Shown here: positions 29,455 to 37,777 of the stretch, piece by piece | Position numbering within the stretch: position 1 is the stretch's first letter | Layout: every line of letters starts with the position of its first letter | Origin: Brevundimonas alba | GTDB lineage: Bacteria; Pseudomonadota; Alphaproteobacteria; Caulobacterales; Caulobacteraceae | Length of the DNA stretch: 64,000 nt | Direction: 5' to 3' | Assembly: GCF_011927945.1 (NCBI RefSeq) | Contig: NZ_JAATJM010000001.1 | Span: 124,001-188,000, forward strand | Translations under genes and position numbers: made by a program | Notes under the pieces: model-generated | What the model saw: the letters and a program-made list of their open reading frames with translations, nothing else | Database searches by the model: none | Told to the model about the DNA's origin: nothing

Positions 29455-30726
29455 TCAGCGGAAAATGATCGCCGGCATCGCCCCCACGACGGCGGCCGTC
29501 ATCAGGGTCGCCAGGAAGCCGGCGAACAGCCCCTTCCACACCAGACCCAGCACCTCCTCGCGCCGCTCCGGCATCAGCACGCTCAGCCCCGTCACCGTGA
29601 TCCCGACCGAGCCGATGTTGGCGAACCCGCACAGGGCATAGGTCATCAGCATCCGCGTCCGCTCGCTCATCTCGCCGGCCGGAACCTTGCCCAGTTCGAT
29701 GAAGGCCACGAACTCGGTCAATGTCAGCTTGACCCCCAGCAGCCATCCGGCCCGGCCCGCCTCGGACCACTCCACCCCGGTCAGCCAGGCCACCGGCATG
29801 AACAGCCAGCCCAGCATCCGCTCGACCGTGACCGGCCCGTCGAACAGCCAGAACCCGCCCAGCATCACATTGACCAGCGCCACCAGGGCGACGAACACGA
29901 TCAGCACCGCCGAGATATTCAGCACCACCATCAGACCATCGGCCGTTCCCTTGACGATGGCGTCGATGGCGCTGTCGTATTTGAGGGCGGAGTCGTAGTC
30001 GGCGTGCGCCCCGCCCATGCCGGGCGTCTCGGGGATCATGATCCGCGCCAGCAATATGCCCGCCGGCGCCGAGACGATCGAGGCGACCAGCACATGGCCC
30101 GCCGCGTTGGGCAGCACCGGCCCGAGGATCGCCGCATAGGCCACCATGGTCGACCCCGCCACGGTCGCCAGCCCGACGACCATCATCAGGAACAGCTCGG
30201 ACCGGGTCAGCTTGTCCAGATAGGCGCGGATCACGATCGGGCTCTCGATCATGCCCAAGAAGATGTTGGCCGCCACCGCCAGCGCCGACGCCCCGCCCAG
30301 ACCCATGGTGCGCTGGAACAGGATGCCGAAGCCGTGGGTGATCCACTTGAGCACCTTCCAGTGCCACAGCAGCGCCGATAGGGCCGAGATCACCAGGATC
30401 AGCGGCAGCACCTGGAAGGCGAAGGTGAACAGCGCCCCCTCGTTTCCGACGACGTAGGGCTGATCTCCCCCGGCCAGATAGCCGAACACGAACTGCGTGC
30501 CCCGGTTGGTCGCCGTCGCCAGCCCGTCCACCGCGCCCGTGATGGCGTGCAGCACGACCTGCGAACCCGGAATGCCGAACAACGCCAGCACCAGCCCGGC
30601 CTGCACCGCGATCGCACCCAGCGTCAGCCGCCAGGGAAAGGCCTTGCGGTTCTCGGACAGCCCCCAGCAGGCGGCGACGATCACGGCCAGACCCAGAAGG
30701 CTTTGCAGATTCAGCACGCTGAACAT
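29455..30726 (-). CDS. concentrative nucleoside transporter, NupC/CNT family
   Basis: A 423-residue inner-membrane symporter with about ten hydrophobic segments. CNT signatures are VFGYLAGG, FAFQVLPLILVISALSALLWH, SALAVAANIFLGMIESP(IV)VIRAY, GLATVAGSTMVAYA and LCGFANIGSVGIT near the end. It takes up nucleosides with a proton or sodium ion. It has its own divergent promoter space, shared with the DUF4349 lipoprotein (220 bp). There is no nucleoside-catabolic gene beside it, so the exact substrate is open. Confidence 0.93.
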   Translation of the reverse strand: MFSVLNLQSLLGLAVIVAACWGLSENRKAFPWRLTLGAIAVQAGLVLALFGIPGSQVVLHAITGAVDGLATATNRGTQFVFGYLAGGDQPYVVGNEGALFTFAFQVLPLILVISALSALLWHWKVLKWITHGFGILFQRTMGLGGASALAVAANIFLGMIESPIVIRAYLDKLTRSELFLMMVVGLATVAGSTMVAYAAILGPVLPNAAGHVLVASIVSAPAGILLARIMIPETPGMGGAHADYDSALKYDSAIDAIVKGTADGLMVVLNISAVLIVFVALVALVNVMLGGFWLFDGPVTVERMLGWLFMPVAWLTGVEWSEAGRAGWLLGVKLTLTEFVAFIELGKVPAGEMSERTRMLMTYALCGFANIGSVGITVTGLSVLMPERREEVLGLVWKGLFAGFLATLMTAAVVGAMPAIIFR

Positions 30727-30946
30727 CGACGGTCATCCCCGTCCGGCTCCCCGCCGGCCCTGCCCCGTTGAACGCCACGCGAGGGGTTCTGGCAAGCCGC
30801 CGTCTGCCGGCGCCAAGCGGCCGGTGACCCTGACCTGAATTCGACTTCGCCCGGCCAAGGTTCCGCTTCACCTGCGCCCACAGTTCGCCGCGATCCGGGC
30901 GCGCCATCACGAAACCGTGATCACCACGGCGACAGGGAGAATGACG

Positions 30947-31885
30947 ATGCGCAAGGCTCTGATGCTGGCCGCCGCCAGCGCACTGGTTCTGTCCGCCTGC
31001 CAACCGGCGGACGCGACGACCGATACCCCCTACGAAGCGGCCGAGGCGGTAGACGCGTCGGCCGCTGCGACGGAAAGCGCTGACACCGCCGCCGCCCGCG
31101 CTCCGCAGGCGTTGATCAAAACCACGCCCCCGGCGATCGCGTCCACGGCCCCCGAAGTCGCGCCGCTCTCGCCGGCCCCGCTCGCCCCCATCGCCCGGAT
31201 TGCCTACGCCTTCAGCTATGTGATGTCAGTGCCGTCCGACCGCGGGGCGGAGCTGATGAGCCGTCACGAATACGCCTGCGTCACCGCCGGACCCGGCCTT
31301 TGCCAGGTCGTCTCGGCCAACGCCGACTGGGCCTCCCGCAGTCCGGGCGGTCGTCTGGAACTGCGCGGCCAGCCCGAATGGATCAACCGTTTCCGGGCCG
31401 GTCTGGCAGTCGACGCACAGAATGCCGGCGGCCGGCTTGAAGAGGCGCTCACCGAGGGCGAGGACGTCACCGGCGGTATCGACGCCGCCGCGACCGGCGC
31501 CAAAACCACCGCCTCGCTCGCCGAACGCATCCGCGAACTGCAGCGCCGCTCCGGCGGCACTCTGGCGCAGCGGCTGGAGATCGAGCGCCAGCTCGCGGAC
31601 CTCCAGCGCCAGTATGACGCCCAGCAGCTGCAGCTGAAGGCCCTGAACGACCGGGTTCAGTCCGCGCGCCTGACCCTCGAATACCGCGAAGGCGGCGTCC
31701 TGGGCGCCAACAGCCCGACCCGCCCGGTCGCCCGCGCCCTCAGCGACGCCTTCGGCCTGTCGATGGGAATGCTCGCCGTCCTGATCACCGCCGGCTCGGT
31801 CCTCCTGCCGGTCGCCGTGATCGGCGGCGCCGTCTGGTGGGCCGTCGTCCGGCGCCGCAAGCCGGCTCCGACAACCGCCGCCTAG
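30947..31885 (+). CDS. DUF4349 family lipoprotein
   Basis: This 312-residue protein starts with a lipoprotein signal and lipobox LVLSAC, the acylated residue being Cys18. A proline/alanine-rich linker follows, then the DUF4349 domain with the coiled-coil stretch LEIERQLADLQRQYDAQQLQLKAL split here as LEIERQLADLQ and QYDAQQLQLKALNDRV. One C-terminal membrane helix (GMLAVLITAGSVLLPVAVIG) and a basic end RRRKP close it. ATG at 30947 is preferred to the one at 30941 because the GGGAGA ribosome site would be too close to the latter. Function is unknown; it is probably an envelope protein anchored at both ends. Confidence 0.85.
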   Translation: MRKALMLAAASALVLSACQPADATTDTPYEAAEAVDASAAATESADTAAARAPQALIKTTPPAIASTAPEVAPLSPAPLAPIARIAYAFSYVMSVPSDRGAELMSRHEYACVTAGPGLCQVVSANADWASRSPGGRLELRGQPEWINRFRAGLAVDAQNAGGRLEEALTEGEDVTGGIDAAATGAKTTASLAERIRELQRRSGGTLAQRLEIERQLADLQRQYDAQQLQLKALNDRVQSARLTLEYREGGVLGANSPTRPVARALSDAFGLSMGMLAVLITAGSVLLPVAVIGGAVWWAVVRRRKPAPTTAA

Positions 31886-31889
31886 GCAT

Positions 31890-32061
31890 CCCTCTCCCAA
31901 TGGGAGAGGGCTTGAGCGCCCAGGAGCCTGCAGGGCGAGTGGCTGCGCGAAAGGGTGAGGGTCGGATGCGGGCCGACTTCCGCTGACGACAGCCCCTCAC
32001 CCTTTCGCCTTGCCGATCACTTCGTTCCCGGAGGCTCAAGCCCTCTCCCGCCGGGAGAGGG
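31890..32061. repeat. 172-bp nested palindromic element
   Basis: Both ends are hairpins of CCCTCTCCC and GGGAGAGGG with three-base loops (31890-31910 and 32041-32061). Next to them CTTGAGC (31911-31917) pairs with GCTCAAG (32034-32040). In the middle GCGAAAGGGTGAGGG (31947-31961) pairs perfectly with its 15-base complement (31994-32008). The whole unit is a quasi-palindrome in the 441-bp gap between the DUF4349 gene and ilvE. No gene is seen in this gap. From memory, such CCCTCTCCC palindromes are dispersed repeats in Caulobacterales. Confidence 0.75.
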
Positions 32062-32282
32062 CATCGGCGCTTGTCAGGAATTTATTCCTTTGATGCCCTT
32101 GATTACCGGCTTCGCCAGCCCACCTCAGAGGGCTGCGTTCACGCGCCCGGGTCTTTGACAATCTGACGATCGACGCAGCGACTCCAGCCGCGCCGTATGC
32201 AGCGCCCGTCTCGCATGATCTGGCACGCTTCGTCGGGCCGAAAAGTTCAAGTCGTTGTTTTCATTGAAACCGCGTGGCCGAT

Positions 32283-32324
32283 TTTGGCACTGTTGGCACG
32301 CCGTTTTCGCAAAACAGTGCCAAA
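32283..32324 (-). terminator. 12-bp inverted repeat directly after ilvE
   Basis: TTTGGCACTGTT (32283-32294) and AACAGTGCCAAA (32313-32324) are perfect complements around an 18-base loop, starting two bases past the ilvE stop. The T-rich end of the stem and its place argue for a terminator. There is no separate T-run, so confidence is moderate. Confidence 0.55.
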
Positions 32325-32326
32325 TC

Positions 32327-33205
32327 TCAGGCCTGCCGCCGCACCAGTCGGCCGTAGTCTTCCATGATGCCGAGGCTCAGGGCGCCGGGGGTGAAGCGGT
32401 ATTCGCCGATCTCGCTCACCGGCGTCACCTCCGCGGCCGTGCCGGTCAGGAAGCATTCGCTGAACGTGGCCAGCTCCTCGGGCCGGATGTGGCGCACGAT
32501 GACTTCGATGCCCTTGGCGGCGGCCATCTCGATGATGGTCTGGCGGGTGATGCCGTCCAGGATCGCATCCACCGGCGGCGTGTGCAGCACGCCGTCCTGC
32601 ACGAAGAAGACGTTGGCGCCGGTCGCCTCGGCGACGTAGCCGCGCCAGTCCAGCATCATGGCGTCGGCGTAGCCGCGCCGCTCCGCCGCCGTCTTCGACA
32701 TGGTGCAGATCATGTAGAGGCCGGCCGCCTTGGCCGCCGACGGGGCCGTGGCCGGGTCCGGGCGGCGCCATTTGGACCACTCCAGCCGGATGCCCTTGGC
32801 CTTGGTTTCCGGGTCGAAATAGCTCGGCCAGTCCCAGACGGCGATGGCCACGCGCGCCTTGTTGTGGATCGCCGAGACGCTGATCGACTCGGACCCGAGG
32901 AAGGCCACCGGCCGCAGATAGCAGTCCGACAGGCCCATCTTCTCGCAGGTCGCCTTGCAGGCCGCGTCGATCTCGGCCACGCTGTACGGAAGGTCGAAAT
33001 CCAGCAGGTTTGCAGAGCGCTTCAGGCGTTCGCTATGCGGGGTCAGCTTGAAGATTTCGCCGCCATACATACGCTCACCCTCGAAGACCGACGAGCCGTA
33101 GTGAAGGGCATGGGTCAGAACGTGCGTTTTCGCGTCCCCCCAGGGCACGAAATCGCCGTCCACCCAGATCCAGCCGTCACGATCGTCGAAAGGAACGAAG
33201 GCCAT
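32327..33205 (-). CDS. ilvE: branched-chain amino acid aminotransferase
   Basis: A 292-residue fold-type IV PLP enzyme that makes leucine, isoleucine and valine from their keto acids. Motifs: HALHYGSSVFEGER, YLRPVAFLGSESI, SAAKAAGLYM with the PLP lysine near residue 160, EATGANVFFVQDG, and LDGITRQTII. TGTAAEVTPV near the end is the conserved substrate loop. Length is normal. It is a single-gene unit, divergent from the response regulator gene and followed closely by a hairpin. Confidence 0.95.
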   Translation of the reverse strand: MAFVPFDDRDGWIWVDGDFVPWGDAKTHVLTHALHYGSSVFEGERMYGGEIFKLTPHSERLKRSANLLDFDLPYSVAEIDAACKATCEKMGLSDCYLRPVAFLGSESISVSAIHNKARVAIAVWDWPSYFDPETKAKGIRLEWSKWRRPDPATAPSAAKAAGLYMICTMSKTAAERRGYADAMMLDWRGYVAEATGANVFFVQDGVLHTPPVDAILDGITRQTIIEMAAAKGIEVIVRHIRPEELATFSECFLTGTAAEVTPVSEIGEYRFTPGALSLGIMEDYGRLVRRQA

Positions 33206-33293
33206 TGAATAACGTCTCCCGCGTCTGCCCCCGGGTTAGACCCGTCCGCACTGCCTCCGTCAACGGCTCGCCGGCCCGCCGGACCGTCGGCGC

Positions 33294-34025
33294 ATGAGCG
33301 ATGTGCGTCCCCATGGCCGCTCCGGGCCGATCGCGGGCCCCGGCGCGGGCCGCCACCTGCTGGTCGTCGATGACGACGATCGCATCCGCGAGCTGCTGAA
33401 GGAATTTCTCGCCCGCGAGGGCTACCGCGTCACCGGCGCGGCCCACGCCGCCGCCGCCAAACGGCTGATGGAGCTGATCGAGTTCGACCTGGTGGTGCTG
33501 GACGTCATGATGCCGGGCGAGAGCGGCTTCGACCTGACCACCTGGGTTCGCTCAAAGGCCGAGACCTCGAAGACCCCGGTGCTGTTGCTGACCGCGCGCG
33601 GCGATCCCGACGACCGCATCGAAGGTCTGTCCCGCGGCGCCGACGACTATATGTCCAAGCCGTTCGACCCGCGCGAACTGGCCCTGCGCGTCGACGCCAT
33701 CCTGCGCCGCACCGGCGGGAAGCCCCTGACCCCGCGCGAGATCAAGCTGGGCCCGGCGGTGTTCGACATGGAGCGCCTCGAACTGTCCAAGGACGGCAAG
33801 CCCCAGCGCCTGACCGAGGCCGAGGCCCAGTTGCTCAAGACCCTCGCCATCCACGCCCACGCCCCGGTCGAGCGCATGAGCCTGTCGCCCGACACGGCCG
33901 ACATCACCGGCCGCGCCGTCGACGTCCAGGTCACCCGCCTGCGCCGCAAGCTCGAGGCCGACCCCAAGAACCCGCGCTACCTCCAGACCGTGCGCGGCGT
34001 CGGCTATATGCTGGCCCCGGACTGA
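33294..34025 (+). CDS. OmpR-family response regulator
   Basis: A 243-residue regulator. The receiver domain (about residues 20-135) has the acidic pocket VVDDDDRI, phospho-acceptor Asp70 in LVVLDVMMPGE, threonine in LLLTARGD and lysine in YMSKPFDP. A winged-helix DNA-binding domain follows, ending VDVQVTRLRRKLEADP and QTVRGVGYML. An unusual glycine/proline-rich start of about 20 residues precedes the receiver. The kinase gene follows after seven bases. The stimulus is unknown. Confidence 0.93.
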   Translation: MSDVRPHGRSGPIAGPGAGRHLLVVDDDDRIRELLKEFLAREGYRVTGAAHAAAAKRLMELIEFDLVVLDVMMPGESGFDLTTWVRSKAETSKTPVLLLTARGDPDDRIEGLSRGADDYMSKPFDPRELALRVDAILRRTGGKPLTPREIKLGPAVFDMERLELSKDGKPQRLTEAEAQLLKTLAIHAHAPVERMSLSPDTADITGRAVDVQVTRLRRKLEADPKNPRYLQTVRGVGYMLAPD

Positions 34026-34032
34026 GCGGACG

Positions 34033-35376
34033 ATGCGCCTGCTTCCCGCCGGCGTCTGGGCCCGGGTGCTGAAGCGGCGCCTGCCGACCTCCCTCTGGGG
34101 CCGGTCGCTGCTGATCATCGTCCTGCCCGTGCTGGTCATGCAGGTCGCCGTCACCTGGGCCTTCTTCGACATGCACTGGCAGACCGTCACGGCCCGCCTG
34201 TCCGAAGGGCTGGCCGGCGACATCGCCTGGGCCTCCGAAAGCTACGCCGAGGACCCGACCCAGCGGAATCTCGCGGTCATCGCCGACCGGGCCCAGCGCT
34301 CCATGTCGCTCTCCGTCGACCTGCGCGAAGGCGAGGTCCTGCCCCGCGAACAGGATCGCGGCCCCATCGGCGTCGTCGACCGGGCTCTCGAAGAGGCTCT
34401 GTCGTCACGGCTCGACCGCCCGTTCTGGTTCTCGACCACCCGCTACCCCGCCTATGTCGACATCCGGGTGCAGCAGCCCAACGGCGTGCTGCGCATCATC
34501 GCCCCCCGCGAACGGGCCGTCGCCACACAGGCCCATATCTTCGTCGTCTGGCTACTGATCGCCACCATCCTGCTGATGGGCGTGGCCATCCTCTTCATTC
34601 GCAATCAGGTCCGCGCCATCGAGCGGCTGGCCGAGGCGGCGGAGGCCTTCGGGCGCGGCGAGACCAGCGGTCGCTTCAAACCCCACGGGGCCCGCGAGGT
34701 CCGCGCTGCTGCCAAGGCCTTTATGGACATGCGCGACCGTATCCAGCGCCATATCGAGCAACGCACCGCCCTGCTCGCCTCGGTCAGCCACGACCTGCGC
34801 ACCCCCCTGACCCGGCTGCGGCTGGAACTCGCCCTCGCCCCGCCGTTCAAACGCTCCACGGCCATGCAGGGCGATCTCGACGAGATGGAGCATATGATCG
34901 ACGAATACCTCGCCTTCGCCCGTGGCGAGGCCGGCGAGGCCGCACAGACCGTCTCCATCGCGGACCTGCTCGCCGTCGCCGCCGAGGACGCCCGCCGCGC
35001 CGGCGCCGAGGTCGAGATCCAGGCGCCGCCCGAACTCACCGCCAGCCTGCGCCCGTTGGCCCTTAAACGAGCCCTCGCCAATCTCGCCGGCAACGCCGCC
35101 GCCCATGGCGAGCACGTCCGGCTCAGCGCCCGCGGCCTGGCCTCCGGTGGCCTCGAGATCACGGTCGAGGACGACGGCCCCGGCATTCCCGACGACATGC
35201 ACGAGGAAGCCTTCCGCCCCTTCTCCCGGCTCGACGCCTCCCGCAACCAGAACCGCAAGGGCGTAGGCCTCGGCCTCGCCATCGCCCGCGACGTGGCCCG
35301 CAGCCACGGCGGCGACATCACCCTGGACCGCAGCGATCTGGGCGGCCTGAGCGCCATCATCCGCCTGCCCGGCTGA
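34033..35376 (+). CDS. EnvZ-type sensor histidine kinase
   Basis: A 447-residue membrane kinase partner of the regulator just upstream. Helix 1 is RSLLIIVLPVLVMQVAVTW and helix 2 VWLLIATILLMGVAILF, with a periplasmic sensor region of about 130 residues between them. A HAMP domain leads to the H-box SVSHDLRTPLTR (His253), the N-box LANLAGNAAAHG, and G-boxes EDDGPGIP and GVGLGLAIA. The N-box has AAAHG where YTP-like residues are more common. The sensor region does not resemble a named domain. Confidence 0.93.
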   Translation: MRLLPAGVWARVLKRRLPTSLWGRSLLIIVLPVLVMQVAVTWAFFDMHWQTVTARLSEGLAGDIAWASESYAEDPTQRNLAVIADRAQRSMSLSVDLREGEVLPREQDRGPIGVVDRALEEALSSRLDRPFWFSTTRYPAYVDIRVQQPNGVLRIIAPRERAVATQAHIFVVWLLIATILLMGVAILFIRNQVRAIERLAEAAEAFGRGETSGRFKPHGAREVRAAAKAFMDMRDRIQRHIEQRTALLASVSHDLRTPLTRLRLELALAPPFKRSTAMQGDLDEMEHMIDEYLAFARGEAGEAAQTVSIADLLAVAAEDARRAGAEVEIQAPPELTASLRPLALKRALANLAGNAAAHGEHVRLSARGLASGGLEITVEDDGPGIPDDMHEEAFRPFSRLDASRNQNRKGVGLGLAIARDVARSHGGDITLDRSDLGGLSAIIRLPG

Positions 35377-35457
35377 GCATTACAAATCGCCGCGCCCACT
35401 GGCGAAACGGGGGTGCAGGGCGCATCTTCCATTCGACAGGGCGTCTGGAGGATACAC

Positions 35458-35952
35458 ATGCGCAAACTGGCCTTTCTCGCTCCGCTGGCAACGGTTCTCG
35501 CGGTCGTCGCGACGCCGGCGCTCGCCGATCCCGCCTCGATCAACGTCACCCTCGGTCCCGACCTGCAGGACAAGGTCGAGGATCTCGGCCAACGCGATGT
35601 GAACGAGCAGGCTGACCGCCTTGCCGAAGTCGTTCGCCGGGCCCTGAGCCGCAGCGGCGGCCTCGACGGCGCCCGGATCGATCTCGTCCTGACCGATCTG
35701 AAGCCGAACCGGCCGACCTTCCAGCAGTTGGCGGATCGCCCCGGCCTCGACGGCCATCGCAGCATCTCCATTGGCGGCGCGACCATCGAGGGCAGCATCA
35801 CCACCGCCGACGGTCAGGTGCTGCCGGTCCGCTACGACTGGTATTCGAACAACCTCGCCGACGTGCGTGGCTATGGCGTCTGGCAGGACGCGGACCGCGC
35901 CTACCAGCGGCTCGCGACCCGTCTTGCCGAAGGCCGCTACGTCAGCCGCTGA
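35458..35952 (+). CDS. secreted hypothetical protein
   Basis: A 164-residue protein with a clear signal peptide (RKLAFLAPLATVLAVVA, cleavage after ALA near residue 23) and GGAGG before its ATG. The mature part begins DPASINVTLGPDLQDKVEDL, which suggests a periplasmic protein with a strand-helix pattern; later blocks are RIDLVLTDLKPNRPTFQQL and GHRSISIGGATIEGS. I do not recognise the family. It follows the two-component genes after 81 bases and overlaps the convergent proC end by 11 bases. Confidence 0.72.
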   Translation: MRKLAFLAPLATVLAVVATPALADPASINVTLGPDLQDKVEDLGQRDVNEQADRLAEVVRRALSRSGGLDGARIDLVLTDLKPNRPTFQQLADRPGLDGHRSISIGGATIEGSITTADGQVLPVRYDWYSNNLADVRGYGVWQDADRAYQRLATRLAEGRYVSR

Positions 35953-36748
35953 TCGCCTGCGCGCGCCGCACGGCGGCTTCGACGGCGGCTTCGGCCGCCC
36001 GGTCGAGGTCACCGGCCGCCGCCATCGCCTCCAGCCCCGCCTGCGTCGTCCCGCCCGGCGAGGCGATGCGGGCGATCAGGGCCTCCAGCGGCTCGCCCGT
36101 CTCGGCCCCCGCACCCGCTGACCGCAGCGCGCCTCGCGCCAGCCGCTCCGCCGCCTCGCTGGACAGCCCCTGCGTCTCCCCCGCCCGCGCCAGCGCCTGA
36201 ACGAAGGCGTGGATAAAGGCCGGCGCCGAACCGGCCACCGCCGTCGCCGCGTCCATCTGCGCCTCCCGCTCCAGATCGACGACGTCGGCCATCCGGGCGA
36301 ACAACGCCCGCGCCGTCTCCCGCGCCTCGACGTCCGCCGACCAGAGCGCAGCCACGCCCCGGCCCTGCGCCACTCCCGTCGTGGGCATGACACGGGCCAC
36401 GGAACGCGTCGAGGCCTCGGCGATCTCGCCCGCCCTCACCCCCGCCATGACGGAGATCAACACCGCGCTCTGCGCGAGGTGGGGCAGCAGGGGCCTCAGC
36501 GCCTCCCGCCAATTCGCCGGCTTGACCGCCAGAACGACGGCCCGCGCTTCAGCCAACGCCGCCCCGTGCGGATTGACCCGCGCGCCGAGGGCCCGCGCAG
36601 CCTCAGCGGCGGGCTTCTGCGACGGCGTAACGATGATCAGCTCAGCCGGCGCGACGGTCTCCGTCGCCAGCCAGCCTTCCAGAATGGCGGAGCCCAGCCG
36701 GCCGCAGCCCACCAGAACCACGGCGCCGTTTCCAGAGGACTGGCTCAT
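35942..36748 (-). CDS. proC: pyrroline-5-carboxylate reductase
   Basis: A 268-residue enzyme for the last step of proline synthesis, reducing pyrroline-5-carboxylate with NAD(P)H. The N terminus carries VVLVGCGRLGSAILEGWL (Rossmann loop GCGRLGSA). VLAVKPANWREAL, RVMPTTGVAQGRG and the C-terminal AVAGSAPAFIHAFVQALA with LIARIASPGGTTQAGLEAM are family blocks. The usual MPN in the substrate loop reads MPT here, a small deviation near the active site. It starts four bases after the YbjN-like stop, so the two form an operon. Confidence 0.92.
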   Translation of the reverse strand: MSQSSGNGAVVLVGCGRLGSAILEGWLATETVAPAELIIVTPSQKPAAEAARALGARVNPHGAALAEARAVVLAVKPANWREALRPLLPHLAQSAVLISVMAGVRAGEIAEASTRSVARVMPTTGVAQGRGVAALWSADVEARETARALFARMADVVDLEREAQMDAATAVAGSAPAFIHAFVQALARAGETQGLSSEAAERLARGALRSAGAGAETGEPLEALIARIASPGGTTQAGLEAMAAAGDLDRAAEAAVEAAVRRAQAISG

Positions 36749-36752
36749 GGCC

Positions 36753-37256
36753 TCAGGCCGTGCCGACGGTCTCGAACAGGCAGGAGTCGATCGCTTCCTG
36801 CGGCTTCTTGTTGCCGCGGATCATGAAGTCGAAGGCGGGGTAGTAGCGGTCCGCCGCCTCAACCGCCGCATCGATCATCGAAGCGGCCTGCCCCAGCGTC
36901 GGGCGCTCGCCCATCGGCAGGGCCAGCGAGTGGCGGAAGACGATCTCGCCGTCCTCTGCCCAGACCTCGAAATGACCCATCCAGGTCCGCTGATTGATCA
37001 GGCCGACCAGTTCATAGGCGGCCGCCCGGCGCGATTTCGACGCCTGCAGGTCCAGCGCGCAGCACAGCTGCAGGCAGTCGCCCTCCGGCCGCCAGGCGAA
37101 CCACAGCTCATAGTCCTTCCAGTCACCGGCCAGGGCGAAGGCGAGATCGCCCTCGTCGGTGCGGTCGAACGGCAGGTTCTCGGCCACAAGGACGTGCTCC
37201 ACGACATCCAGAGGATCGTAGGGTACGTCGACTTCTTCGGGCCGTGCAGTGTCCAT
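36753..37256 (-). CDS. YbjN domain-containing protein
   Basis: A 167-residue cytoplasmic protein with the YbjN-type fold, related to type III secretion chaperones: DPLDVVEHVLVAENLPFDR, LQLCCALDLQASKSRRAA, AYELVGLINQRTWMGHFEV and VFRHSLALP. No enzyme residues are expected; YbjN proteins are thought to act in protein or stress handling. ATG at 37256 with GGAGA seven bases upstream is preferred to the TTG three bases earlier. It lies just before proC; from memory this pairing recurs in alphaproteobacteria. Confidence 0.85.
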   Translation of the reverse strand: MDTARPEEVDVPYDPLDVVEHVLVAENLPFDRTDEGDLAFALAGDWKDYELWFAWRPEGDCLQLCCALDLQASKSRRAAAYELVGLINQRTWMGHFEVWAEDGEIVFRHSLALPMGERPTLGQAASMIDAAVEAADRYYPAFDFMIRGNKKPQEAIDSCLFETVGTA

Positions 37257-37320
37257 CAAGCGGTCTCCGGGCGCGACTCACGCCCTCTGCAGGAACGGTA
37301 GGCGGGTTCGCAGATTCGGC

Positions 37321-37596
37321 TCAACCGGCTGCGTCCTGTGCGGGAGAAGCCGCTGTGGACGTTCCCTTTTGAGGCTTCTTCGCCGCCTTCAGCGCCGTAA
37401 TTGCAGCTCGCAACGCCGCGATCTCGGCCTTCAGCACGTCGAACTCGTCGCGCCGAACCAGATCCATATCGGCGGCGAAACGGTCGGCCTGGGCGCGGAA
37501 GGCGGTCTTCGCCTCCTCCCCCGCGGCCTGCGCCAGTCCCATCGCGCCGGTGGTCAGCTTGGCGAACTCGTCAAGGATGGGGTTGCGGGTCTGCAT
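37321..37596 (-). CDS. ubiK: UbiK-family accessory factor (BMFP domain)
   Basis: A 91-residue protein of the UbiK/YqiC type, a helical membrane-associated factor for ubiquinone assembly. It starts MQTRNPILDEFAKLTTGAMG, typical of the family, and has the coiled segment RRDEFDVLKAEIAALRAAI, where VRRDEFD is the hallmark, before an alanine/lysine-rich tail. ATG at 37596 has GGAGAG five bases upstream; a longer reading is less likely. It is divergent from lgt. Confidence 0.87.
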   Translation of the reverse strand: MQTRNPILDEFAKLTTGAMGLAQAAGEEAKTAFRAQADRFAADMDLVRRDEFDVLKAEIAALRAAITALKAAKKPQKGTSTAASPAQDAAG

Positions 37597-37777
37597 CGAA
37601 ACTCTCCGACTCGGCACACGCGAGCGTCGTTAAGGGATGGTTGCTCGATATGGTGAACGAAACCTTGCTGTCGATGCGGCGTATGGCGGCAATGGGGCGC
37701 GTCTTTGCCGAAATTTCAGGGACGGACGCTGCGACGCTTGCTAAACCCCGTCCCAGCAACCGCCCGCAGGAGCGCCC

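Noticed and set aside
27814..30381. 855-codon plus-strand frame opposite acs and the nucleoside transporter
   Set aside because: It spans two well-supported genes and is very rich in histidine, arginine and proline, typical of antisense frames in such DNA.
32292..32312. Sigma-54-like promoter TTGGCACG...CGCAA
   Set aside because: There are twelve bases between GG and GC instead of ten, and the TTGC part is TTCGC; it is better explained as part of the inverted repeat after ilvE.
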